NCBI RefSeq assembly: GCF_004011825.1
Contig: NZ_RKLO01000003.1
Span: forward strand, 248,001-312,000
From: Rhodococcus xishaensis
Lineage (GTDB): Bacteria > Actinomycetota > Actinomycetes > Mycobacteriales > Mycobacteriaceae
DNA: 64,000 nucleotides
Reading direction: 5' to 3'
Under the pieces are notes generated by a model that saw nothing but the letters and a program-made list of their open reading frames with translations, made no database searches and was not told the DNA's origin. Shown here in pieces: positions 55,873-64,000 of the stretch. Positions within the stretch are counted from its first letter, which is position 1; every line of letters starts with the position of its first letter. Both the position numbers and the translations under genes were made by a program.

Positions 55873-55960
55873 AACCCGCAACGCTGTCGACGAACTTTTC
55901 CGGGCCTCTGCCGGCTCTACTGCGGACCGAGAGCCGAAAATAGCCCTCTGGCCAGGGACT

Positions 55961-57040
<1,080 letters not shown>

Positions 57041-57114
57041 GGTATAGGGATTCTACGGCGTCACGGCTCGGGGGCTGTGGTCGGCCGCGTCTGGCCGCCG
57101 ACTACAGCCACCGA

Positions 57115-57546
57115 CTACGAGTTGTAGACGTCGTAGCCAGTGGTGGTGCTCACCTCGTCGATGGCCAAGAAACCGAATACGACGATCATGAAGAGCACGT
57201 ACAGCACCAAGAGCGCGATCGCGATCCCCAACGAGATCTGGCCCAGCGCCCTGACCCGATCCGACGCGTACTGCGCGCCCTGGTAGTCGCCCATCGACCA
57301 CCTGGGAAAGATCGAATGCAGGTGGTTGAACGCAGCGAACGCGAGCGGCCAGAAGAAAATGATCGAGGCCGCGGCCCACCCGGCGTTCAACGGCGGCAGC
57401 GGCGGTGGTCCGCCGTACTGAGCCGCCGGCTGGCCGGTCGTGTACTGCGGCACACCGGGATACGGCTGCTGGGCGTAGCTCGCTGAACTCCCGTGCTGGT
57501 CGTTCGGCGAACCCTCGGGTCCGGTGTTCATCGTCGGTTCCGACAT
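57115..57546 (-). CDS. CD225/dispanin-family membrane protein
   Basis: 143 residues. A Pro/Gln/Tyr-rich cytoplasmic N-terminus (about 50 residues) is followed by the CD225 pattern: NAGWAAASIIFFWPLAFAAF, then NHLHSIFPRWSMGDYQGAQY and ASDRVRALGQISLGIAIALL. Two membrane segments flank the conserved loop. Actinobacterial dispanins lie near membrane or secretion genes; function unknown. Confidence 0.85.
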   Translation of the reverse strand: MSEPTMNTGPEGSPNDQHGSSASYAQQPYPGVPQYTTGQPAAQYGGPPPLPPLNAGWAAASIIFFWPLAFAAFNHLHSIFPRWSMGDYQGAQYASDRVRALGQISLGIAIALLVLYVLFMIVVFGFLAIDEVSTTTGYDVYNS

Positions 57547-57613
57547 GTCTTGATGTCCCCTCCGTTGTCAACGATTCGTCGGCACAGAAGGTATCGGAAA
57601 CCAGACGTATCGG

Positions 57614-58201
57614 TCAGCCCCCGGCTTTTCGAGCAACCGTGACCGCCCAGTCCGCGCCTTCGTGCCAGGGCCGTAGATCCCATGTGGCGTAACGTTGTTC
57701 GAGCATCAGACCGACCGCGGCGAGATCCAAGTCGAACTCGTCGACGCTGTACTCGTAGTCGGTCGCGAACCCGGCCACGAAGATGCCGCCGGGCACCAGA
57801 TGGTCCGCGAAATGTGTCAGGATCTGCCGCTCGGTGCCCCGCGCGACGAAGATCATCACGTTGCCCGCAGCGACGATTGCGTCGAACCGGTCCCCCGGCA
57901 GGTCGAGCGTAGCGAGGTCCGCCTCGTGGACCATCAGTTCCGGGTGCTCGCGGGCCGCGGCAACGAGAACGGGATCCAGGTCGACGGCCGTAACCCGGTG
58001 GCCGCGTCGAGCCAATTCGGCACCGAGTCGCCCTGTACCGCAACCAGCGTCGAGAACGCGCGCACCGCGCGGCAGCATCGCATCCAGCGCCCGTGCCTCG
58101 CCGTGAAGGTCCACCCCGTCCGCTTCGAGTTGCGCGAACCGCGCGACGTACGCGTGAGAGTCCGACGCGGATCGTTCACGCTGCCATCGGGTCTCGGCCA
58201 T
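57614..58201 (-). CDS. Class I SAM-dependent methyltransferase
   Basis: 195 residues. SAM motif I VLDAGCGTGRLGAELARRGH is near residue 47, the acidic loop VTAVDLDPVLV near 67, and motif III FDAIVAAGNVMIFV near 105. Start at ATG 58201 (MAETRWQRE); three residues more if 58210 is used. Substrate unknown; adjacent to a MarR regulator transcribed in the same direction. Confidence 0.85.
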   Translation of the reverse strand: MAETRWQRERSASDSHAYVARFAQLEADGVDLHGEARALDAMLPRGARVLDAGCGTGRLGAELARRGHRVTAVDLDPVLVAAAREHPELMVHEADLATLDLPGDRFDAIVAAGNVMIFVARGTERQILTHFADHLVPGGIFVAGFATDYEYSVDEFDLDLAAVGLMLEQRYATWDLRPWHEGADWAVTVARKAGG

Positions 58202-58268
58202 GCAGCTCACAATAGGCCCCCGTAAAAGGCCACTGGCACCGACCGCTGCTTCCGGATCCTCGACCGGT

Positions 58269-58700
58269 TCAGTTCGTACAGTCCGCCAAGCGTCGCAGCA
58301 GCATCGTCAACTGTCGGACGTCTTGGGGATCCCACCGTGACAGCCGCTCGCGCCAGCTCGCGATAGCCGACTCGCGCACCTCCGCCACTTGGACGCGCCC
58401 GGGATCGGTGAGCGCAACCAGGCGTGCGCGGGCGTCCTGCGGGTCCGGGCTACGCTCGACGAGTCCCAGGCGTACCACCGCGTCGATCTGCCGGGTCAGC
58501 GTCGACTTCTCCACGCCCAACTTGGCCACCAGCGTCGACATCGGGACCGCGTCGCTTCGCGCGAGGATCATCAAGAGCGGATAGCACGCGGGATCGAGTT
58601 TGGGGTGAATCGACCTCGCGCGCTGACGGGATTGAATCCGTCCACGCCGCCACAGATCTACCAACTCGGCCTCGAGTTCGGTGACCGGATCCGCGCTCAT
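58269..58700 (-). CDS. MarR-family transcriptional regulator
   Basis: 143-residue winged-helix regulator. The recognition helix and wing are seen in STLVAKLGVEKSTLTRQIDA and LGLVERSPDPQDARARLVAL near residues 54 to 90. It probably regulates a neighbour, for example the methyltransferase 67 bp downstream. Ligand unknown. Confidence 0.88.
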   Translation of the reverse strand: MSADPVTELEAELVDLWRRGRIQSRQRARSIHPKLDPACYPLLMILARSDAVPMSTLVAKLGVEKSTLTRQIDAVVRLGLVERSPDPQDARARLVALTDPGRVQVAEVRESAIASWRERLSRWDPQDVRQLTMLLRRLADCTN

Positions 58701-58796
58701 TCTGCTGGACGTCCCTTCGCTCCGACTGCTGCAGGCGCATGCACGGCCTCACAACGCCGACAGGGTACGCCCCGTGACTCTCGTCGTCGCTCGCGC

Positions 58797-59282
58797 CTAC
58801 GGGCACGCCGGCCTGACCAACTGCAGGATGCGGTTGGCCTGGTCCTCGGTCGGAGCGGTGCCGTTGTTCGTCGCGGTCTGGGTGACCTTCGCAACCAGCT
58901 CCTCGGTGCTGGCACCGGAGCCGATGTCGGCGCACGTTTCCTCGACGATCGACTCGATCGACTCGTCGTCACGGTCGCTCGACAGGCTCGGGTACGCTGT
59001 CCGGAACGTGGCGACGAACGCGGACAACTTGGCATCGTCCCAGGCCTCACCGATGCCCGACACGAGGCTCGACGCCGTTGCCTGGATGCTCGACACCAGC
59101 TCCGATGCCGTTGCCTGGACGCTCGAGCGCAGCGCCTCGGCGGGTCCTGGCTCTGGCGTGGCCGTGACCGCGGAGCTGATCTTCTCCCTGGTCTCCTCTG
59201 ACGTGCCCCCGTTGTCCGCACACGCGGCGACGGCGACAAAGAGAGCTGAGGCGGTCACAAGCGTTGCAGCTGTCTTCCCCAT
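58797..59282 (-). CDS. Predicted lipoprotein
   Basis: 161 residues. Signal MGKTAATLVTASALFVAVAA followed by Cys near residue 21 in the lipobox AVAAC. The mature part is a mostly helical Ser/Ala/Thr/Glu-rich domain with two further cysteines (EETCADIGSG and LVRPACP) that could form a disulphide. No family recognised. Divergent from the AI-2E transporter gene. Confidence 0.7.
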   Translation of the reverse strand: MGKTAATLVTASALFVAVAACADNGGTSEETREKISSAVTATPEPGPAEALRSSVQATASELVSSIQATASSLVSGIGEAWDDAKLSAFVATFRTAYPSLSSDRDDESIESIVEETCADIGSGASTEELVAKVTQTATNNGTAPTEDQANRILQLVRPACP

Positions 59283-59434
59283 GATTCTCCCCATGGGCGG
59301 ATCCTAGCGGTGCCTCCCAGGGCGATTGTCGTCTTTAACCGGTCCGTGACCGGATCGATTGCACACGCCGACCGGCACAAATGCGTAGATTCGAGGATGA
59401 GCGTCACCCGACGTCCCGGAAGGACCCACGCCCT

Positions 59435-60721
59435 GTGAGCCTCAAGAACATCGTCCAGCCCGCCCCGCGCACCCGCATGCGTGACCGCGGCGAGGTCATC
59501 GGCGCCGGCGGGATGTGGCTTGCGAAGTGGTCTCTGTGTATCGCCGCGATTGCGGTCGGGGCGATCGTGGTCGGCTGGGTTCTCCAGAAGCTGTGGGTGA
59601 TCGCCCTCCCAGTGCTGTTGGCGATCGTCGTCTCCACCGTGCTCTGGCCACCCGCCCGTGCCCTCACAAAGCGTGGCGTACCCCCAGCCGGTGCCGCGTC
59701 CATCACGATGCTCGGGTTCTTCGCGCTGCTCGGCGGCGTCGTCGCCTTGATCGTGCCGTCCGTCGTCGCCCAGGCACCCGAGTTGGCGAACAGGGCGACG
59801 GAGGGTATCCAGCAGGTGCAGGACTGGTTCAAGGGACCGCCGATCAACCTGCAGGACGAGCAGATCGACACGGCCATCAGCGCGATCACGACGAAGGTGC
59901 AAGAGAGCGGCACCGCCATCGCGTCCGGTGTCTTCAGCGGCGTCACCAGTGCCGGATCGATGCTCATCACCCTCGGCCTGGTAGTCGTGCTCTGCTTCTT
60001 CTTCATCAAGGACGGGCCCCGGTTCATCCCGTGGCTGCACAGCGTCGGCGGCGGGCGTGCCGGACGGCACCTCGAAGAAGTTCTCGTCCGGATGTGGGAC
60101 ACGCTAGGCGGCTTCATCCGCACCCAGGCTCTCGTGAGCCTCATCGATGCCGTGTTCATCGGTGCGGGCCTGCTGATTCTCGGGGTCCCACTCGCCCCAG
60201 TGCTCGCGATCTTCACGTTCATCGGTGGCTTCATCCCGATCGTCGGTGCGTTCGTCGCCGGTGCTCTCGCCGTCCTGGTGGCGCTGGTGGCGAACGGTCT
60301 GACGACCGCGCTGATCGTGCTCGCGATCATCATCGCCGTCCAGCAGATCGAAGGGAACGTCCTGCAGCCGGTGCTGCAGAGCAAGAGCATGAAGCTCCAC
60401 GCCGTCGTGGTGCTGCTCTCCGTGACGGCCGGCGGCGCCTTGTTCGGCATCGTCGGCGCTTTCCTCGCCGTTCCCGTCGCGGCGGTGGCCGCGGTCGTGG
60501 TCCGCTACCTGGGAGAGCAGGTCGATCGCCGGCTCGAGGAGGACAAGCTGTCGGATGCTGCCGACGGGAACGCGGACCGCAGCGGCACCTCCAACGACGG
60601 CGACGGCGAGGTGGACACCGCCGAACCGTCCCCAGCCACCGAATCGTCGCCGGTCGCCGAGCCGTCGCCGGTCGGTGACTCGGGCCCGAGCACGAACTCG
60701 TCCGGGGCCGCCCGCGGCTAG
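59435..60721 (+). CDS. AI-2E family transporter
   Basis: 428-residue membrane protein with about eight hydrophobic segments. The AI-2E (TqsA/YdiK) patterns are visible: FIKDGPRFIPWLHSVGGGRA near residue 190, GFIRTQALVSLIDAVFIGAG near 223, and FIPIVGAFVAGALAV near 270. The C-terminal 50 residues are acidic and Ser/Pro-rich. GTG at 59435 was chosen because GGAAGGA precedes it. The last codon overlaps sbcC by 4 bp on the opposite strand. Members export autoinducer-2 or unrelated solutes; substrate unknown. Confidence 0.85.
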   Translation: MSLKNIVQPAPRTRMRDRGEVIGAGGMWLAKWSLCIAAIAVGAIVVGWVLQKLWVIALPVLLAIVVSTVLWPPARALTKRGVPPAGAASITMLGFFALLGGVVALIVPSVVAQAPELANRATEGIQQVQDWFKGPPINLQDEQIDTAISAITTKVQESGTAIASGVFSGVTSAGSMLITLGLVVVLCFFFIKDGPRFIPWLHSVGGGRAGRHLEEVLVRMWDTLGGFIRTQALVSLIDAVFIGAGLLILGVPLAPVLAIFTFIGGFIPIVGAFVAGALAVLVALVANGLTTALIVLAIIIAVQQIEGNVLQPVLQSKSMKLHAVVVLLSVTAGGALFGIVGAFLAVPVAAVAAVVVRYLGEQVDRRLEEDKLSDAADGNADRSGTSNDGDGEVDTAEPSPATESSPVAEPSPVGDSGPSTNSSGAARG

Positions 60722-63699
60722 CTGGCGATCATCTCCAACGTGGACCCGGTCCGGCCCCGCACCACGTGTAGCCGGCTCGGGATCCGCTGTCGCATCTCGT
60801 CGACGTGGCTGACGATTCCGACCACGCGACCACCCGCCCGCAACTCGTCGAGGACACCCATCGCCAGATCGAGGGTGTCGGCGTCGAGCGTGCCGAACCC
60901 CTCGTCGATGAACATCGTGTCGAGCACCACACCACCCGACTCGGCTGCTACGACGTCGGCGAGGCCCAGCGCCAGGGACAGTGACGCCAGGAACGACTCG
61001 CCGCCGGACAGCGTCTTTGCCGACCGAACGACGCCGGTGTAGTCGTCACGGATGTCGAGGCCCAGTCCACCGCGGCGTCCTCGCGAACCCGCCGCGTCTG
61101 AATGAACGAACTCGTACCGGCCGGCGGACATGCGGCGCAGCCTCACCGATGCCGACATCGCGACCTCCTCGAGCCGGGACGCGAGCACGTAGGAGCGCAG
61201 CGACATCTTGCGTGAATTTTGGCCGCGCCCCGCCACTACCTCCGCGAGATCGGCGAGTTCTTGGTGGGTGGCGAGTACCGGCCCCAGCTCAGTCATGGTC
61301 TCCTCGAGCTGGGAGACGAGTCGCTCGAGGTTCCCACGACGGGTCTCGGACTCCGCTGCGAACGCCGCGGCGATCTCTACAGCCGACGCGGCCTCGCGCG
61401 CAAGGGTCTCGGGCAAAGAAGTGTCGACCGGTTCGAGCCCCGCGACCGACACGACGTCAGGTTCCGCCAGCACCGCTCGGACACCCGCGAGGCGGTCCCG
61501 GGCCGCGGTGAGGACCTCCTCGATCTGACCGAGCCGCGAGGCCGGGCGAACCGCAGCTTGCGCTTCAGCGAGTGACCCGAACCCGGCCTCGGTCGCAGCG
61601 ACCCGCGCGCGCGCACCCAGGTCGCGGGCGGTCGCATCGAGCGTTGCGGCCCTGTCCCGAGCATCGAGCAACAGCGCGGCCTGCGTCGCCAGGTCGTCTA
61701 GGCGGTCCCGCCGCACCTGCACGCTACGGTCACCTCCGGCGGCCGCCAGCATCCGGGCCCGCAGCGCCGCAACCTGCTGATCGGATGACTCGATGCGGGT
61801 GTCGAGAGCGGTTCGTTCGGTGTCGGTCGCGCGGGATTGCTCGTCCAACTCTGTACCGAGGGAACGGAGTTCGTTCACCGACGCGGCGGCCCGGGCAAGG
61901 TCGGCCGCCACCGACCGCGCTTGCAGGACCGCGGCTGCGGCGTCCTGGTGCCGCCGCCGTAGCTCCGCGCGGTCACCGTCACCACTGCGCCCGGAAAGCA
62001 GTTCTACGGCCCGTTCTTGTTGGGACAGCAGTGCCGTCTCCTCTTCGAGCACAGCCGCAGCCTGTTGCTCCGCGCGGCGGGCTGCCTCCTCGTCGTCCTT
62101 GGTGACGGTCGCGCCCTCCGGGCGGGCGGGCGCTGGATGGTCGAGGGATCCACACACCGCGCACTTCTCGCCGTCGACGAGCTGGGCGGCCAACTCGGCG
62201 GCCATGCCCGCGATCCGTCGTTCCCTCAGGTCGAGCAGCCGCTCCCGCGCATTCTGGTGCCTGTCGCGGGCGCTGACCACGGCCCCGCGGCGCTCCTCCA
62301 GTGCCGTTGTCGCAGAAACCAGTTCGTCGGCAGCAGCGGCGGCGTCGGCAGCACGGGCGGCCGCCTCCTCGAGCGTCTGCATCGACGCCTGCGCCTGCTC
62401 AGCACGGCGTGCAGCGTCCTCGGCCGTGGCCAGTTCCTCGGGCCACCGATCACGTGCGGTCGCCAACTCGTCGGCACGCCGCGTCAGATCCGCACTGCGC
62501 AGACGCATCGCGGCCAGGTCGCGCTCGAGTCGTTCCATCTCGCGCGCCTCACCGAGCAACGAGTCCAGGCGGACCACTTCGGCGGACCACTCCCCTGCCT
62601 GCGTGCGGATCGCGTTGCGATCGGCATCCGCCTGCGGCCAAGACAGTTTCGCCACCAACCCTGAACCGTGCTCGGATGTTTCGAGCCGGTCGGAGACCAT
62701 GCGGGCATCCGACAAAGCGGACTCGGCTTCGCTCGCCGCGGCGTCGGCGTCGGAGACCGCGGACGCGACCACCGCGGCCCGTGCGGCGCGATCTGCCTCC
62801 ATCGCCAGGGAATCCCGCTCGGATGCCCCGGCCTCGAGCTCAGCCAGTTCGGTTCGGGCCCGCTCGCCTCGAAGCTGCAGCTCACGGACCCGCCTGGACT
62901 CCGCTGCCGCGGCACGTGCCTTCCCGTCCGCAGCGCGAGCCTGGGCCAATTCCGTCGCCGTCAGCTCCGCCGTCTCCACGGCCTGATCGAACAGCCGCCG
63001 GGCCCAGCCGAGGGGATCACCATCGGCCCCGGCCTCGATCCCCGCCGCCGTCGATACCCGTGCCACCAGCATGTCCACCCGTCTGCGGTGTTCCTCGACC
63101 TGCGCCGCGCCCTTCCTTCTCTCGTCGACGAACCAGTCTTCGACGGACTTGAACCGGGTGGTGTCGAAGAGCTTCTCGAGCAACTTGCCGCGGTCTTCGT
63201 TGTCCGCTCGCAGAAACCTGGCGAACTCCCCCTGCGGCAACAGCACCACCTGGAAGAACTGGTCGGAGGTCATGCCGAGCAGACGCTCGACCTCGTGAGC
63301 GATATCCGGTATGCGGGACAGATTCTCGCCGGTGCCATCCAGCCAGTTGAGAGTCGCCTTCGCGTTCTCGGTGAGCGTGCCCGCACCACGCTTCTTGGGG
63401 CGTTCGTACTCGGGGCTGCGGGTGATGCGCAAGGACCTTCCCCCGATCGTCGCCTCGAGCGTCACTGTCGGAACGGAGCCGACCGGCGCGTGGTCCGACA
63501 GCAGCCGTTTCCCCTCCTTGCGAGCACCTGGCACGGTGCCGTAGAGGGCGAATGCGACTGCGTCGAGGATCGTCGTCTTGCCGGCACCGGTCTGCCCGTG
63601 CAACAGAAACAGCCCGTCCGCGCCCAGTTCGTCGAAATCGACCTCGACGGTGTCAGCGAAGGGGCCGAACGCCGTGACCTCGAGCCTGTGCAGTCTCAC
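60718..63699 (-). CDS. sbcC: Exonuclease subunit SbcC
   Basis: 993-residue Rad50-like SMC ATPase. The Walker A motif LLHGQTGAGKTTILDAVAFA is at residue 34. Long coiled coils occupy about residues 180 to 800, with the zinc hook EKCAVCGSLDHPAPA near 515. The C-terminus has the signature KTLSGGESFLASLSLALGLA and Walker B LDTMFIDEGFGTLD. With SbcD it opens hairpins and processes DNA ends. Its start overlaps the sbcD stop by 4 bp (ATGA). Confidence 0.95.
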   Translation of the reverse strand: MRLHRLEVTAFGPFADTVEVDFDELGADGLFLLHGQTGAGKTTILDAVAFALYGTVPGARKEGKRLLSDHAPVGSVPTVTLEATIGGRSLRITRSPEYERPKKRGAGTLTENAKATLNWLDGTGENLSRIPDIAHEVERLLGMTSDQFFQVVLLPQGEFARFLRADNEDRGKLLEKLFDTTRFKSVEDWFVDERRKGAAQVEEHRRRVDMLVARVSTAAGIEAGADGDPLGWARRLFDQAVETAELTATELAQARAADGKARAAAAESRRVRELQLRGERARTELAELEAGASERDSLAMEADRAARAAVVASAVSDADAAASEAESALSDARMVSDRLETSEHGSGLVAKLSWPQADADRNAIRTQAGEWSAEVVRLDSLLGEAREMERLERDLAAMRLRSADLTRRADELATARDRWPEELATAEDAARRAEQAQASMQTLEEAAARAADAAAAADELVSATTALEERRGAVVSARDRHQNARERLLDLRERRIAGMAAELAAQLVDGEKCAVCGSLDHPAPARPEGATVTKDDEEAARRAEQQAAAVLEEETALLSQQERAVELLSGRSGDGDRAELRRRHQDAAAAVLQARSVAADLARAAASVNELRSLGTELDEQSRATDTERTALDTRIESSDQQVAALRARMLAAAGGDRSVQVRRDRLDDLATQAALLLDARDRAATLDATARDLGARARVAATEAGFGSLAEAQAAVRPASRLGQIEEVLTAARDRLAGVRAVLAEPDVVSVAGLEPVDTSLPETLAREAASAVEIAAAFAAESETRRGNLERLVSQLEETMTELGPVLATHQELADLAEVVAGRGQNSRKMSLRSYVLASRLEEVAMSASVRLRRMSAGRYEFVHSDAAGSRGRRGGLGLDIRDDYTGVVRSAKTLSGGESFLASLSLALGLADVVAAESGGVVLDTMFIDEGFGTLDADTLDLAMGVLDELRAGGRVVGIVSHVDEMRQRIPSRLHVVRGRTGSTLEMIAS

Positions 63700-64000
63700 G
63701 CGGGCACCTCGGCCGCGTCGAGCGGATCATCCGAGCGAACCGACACGGCCTCCTCCGCCATCGCGCTACGTAGCGCCTCCTCGAGTAGTCGCGTCTCACC
63801 CACGCTGGCCTGGCTTCGCACATCCGACAGGAAACCCTGCGCCACTTCGAGATCCGAACGTCCACGAACCCGATCGCGATACCTGAGTTCTGGATTACCC
63901 TCGGGCCGTTGCCATTCCATGTGAACGGCGTATGGGAACCGCGATTGCAGCGCCCGCATCGCATCGACGGGGCGCAGCGGATCGGTGAGGATGGCCGACA
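63696..64000 (-). CDS. sbcD: Exonuclease subunit SbcD, C-terminal part
   Basis: The last 101 codons of the nuclease subunit, cut by the right edge of the window. The sequence reads AILTDPLRPVDAMRALQSRF then PYAVHMEWQRPEG, typical of the SbcD capping region rather than the phosphodiesterase core, which must lie outside the window. The assignment rests mainly on coupling to sbcC. Together the proteins form the SbcCD repair nuclease. Confidence 0.85.
   Translation of the reverse strand, partial: SAILTDPLRPVDAMRALQSRFPYAVHMEWQRPEGNPELRYRDRVRGRSDLEVAQGFLSDVRSQASVGETRLLEEALRSAMAEEAVSVRSDDPLDAAEVPA

Overview
The window is GC-rich chromosomal DNA of a mycolic-acid actinobacterium, most likely Rhodococcus or a close member of the Nocardiaceae. 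Three things support this. Marker genes for mycothiol (mshB), coenzyme F420 (fbiC), phosphatidylinositol mannosides and lipoarabinomannan (pimE, lpqW), and meso-diaminopimelate (dapC, dapD, dapE) are all present. GTG and TTG starts are frequent. The gene order from 1 to about 26.7 kb follows the Mycobacterium tuberculosis block Rv1206 to Rv1157 almost collinearly.

Region 1 to 26.7 kb is core. It runs: start of a fadD6-like gene, two tandem LOG-family genes, dapE divergent from dapD plus an amino acid permease, an EchA12-like enoyl-CoA hydratase, a quinone-type reductase, fadD36, a split proline-catabolic pair (rocA, putA), dapC with fdxC, fbiC, a pair of bacterial PH-domain membrane proteins, a small membrane protein, mshB, lpqW, typA, a small Cys-rich basic protein behind a possible iron box, mutT2, phhB, pimE, and a secreted Rv1157c-like protein with a structured leader.

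Region 26.7 to 42 kb is mixed. It holds a Ser-x-x repeat protein, two candidate microproteins, a Tat-exported DUF1906 protein, a solitary Mrr-type endonuclease, a flavoprotein behind a KstR-like operator, an oxalate-degradation operon (oxalyl-CoA decarboxylase and formyl-CoA transferase) followed by a MarR-GNAT fusion, a CPBP-type membrane protein, class I fumarase, an ICMT-like methyltransferase, a Mug-type glycosylase and RtcB.

Region 42 to 56 kb is the most accessory. A translationally coupled operon (DUF3556 membrane protein, phytoene-desaturase-like oxidoreductase, PucR-type regulator) is followed by a visibly less GC-rich multicopper oxidase and an FGGY kinase. Next comes a type VII secretion-associated cassette (EspC-like protein, DUF1023 hydrolase, LppA-like lipoprotein, YbaB-like protein), then a small membrane protein and an integrase fragment.

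Region 56 to 64 kb returns to core genes: ychF, a CD225/dispanin protein, a methyltransferase, a MarR regulator, a lipoprotein, an AI-2E family transporter and the sbcD-sbcC pair, with sbcD cut by the window end. I saw no tRNA, rRNA, CRISPR array or intact insertion sequence. All family names come from motif recognition by eye, not from database searches.
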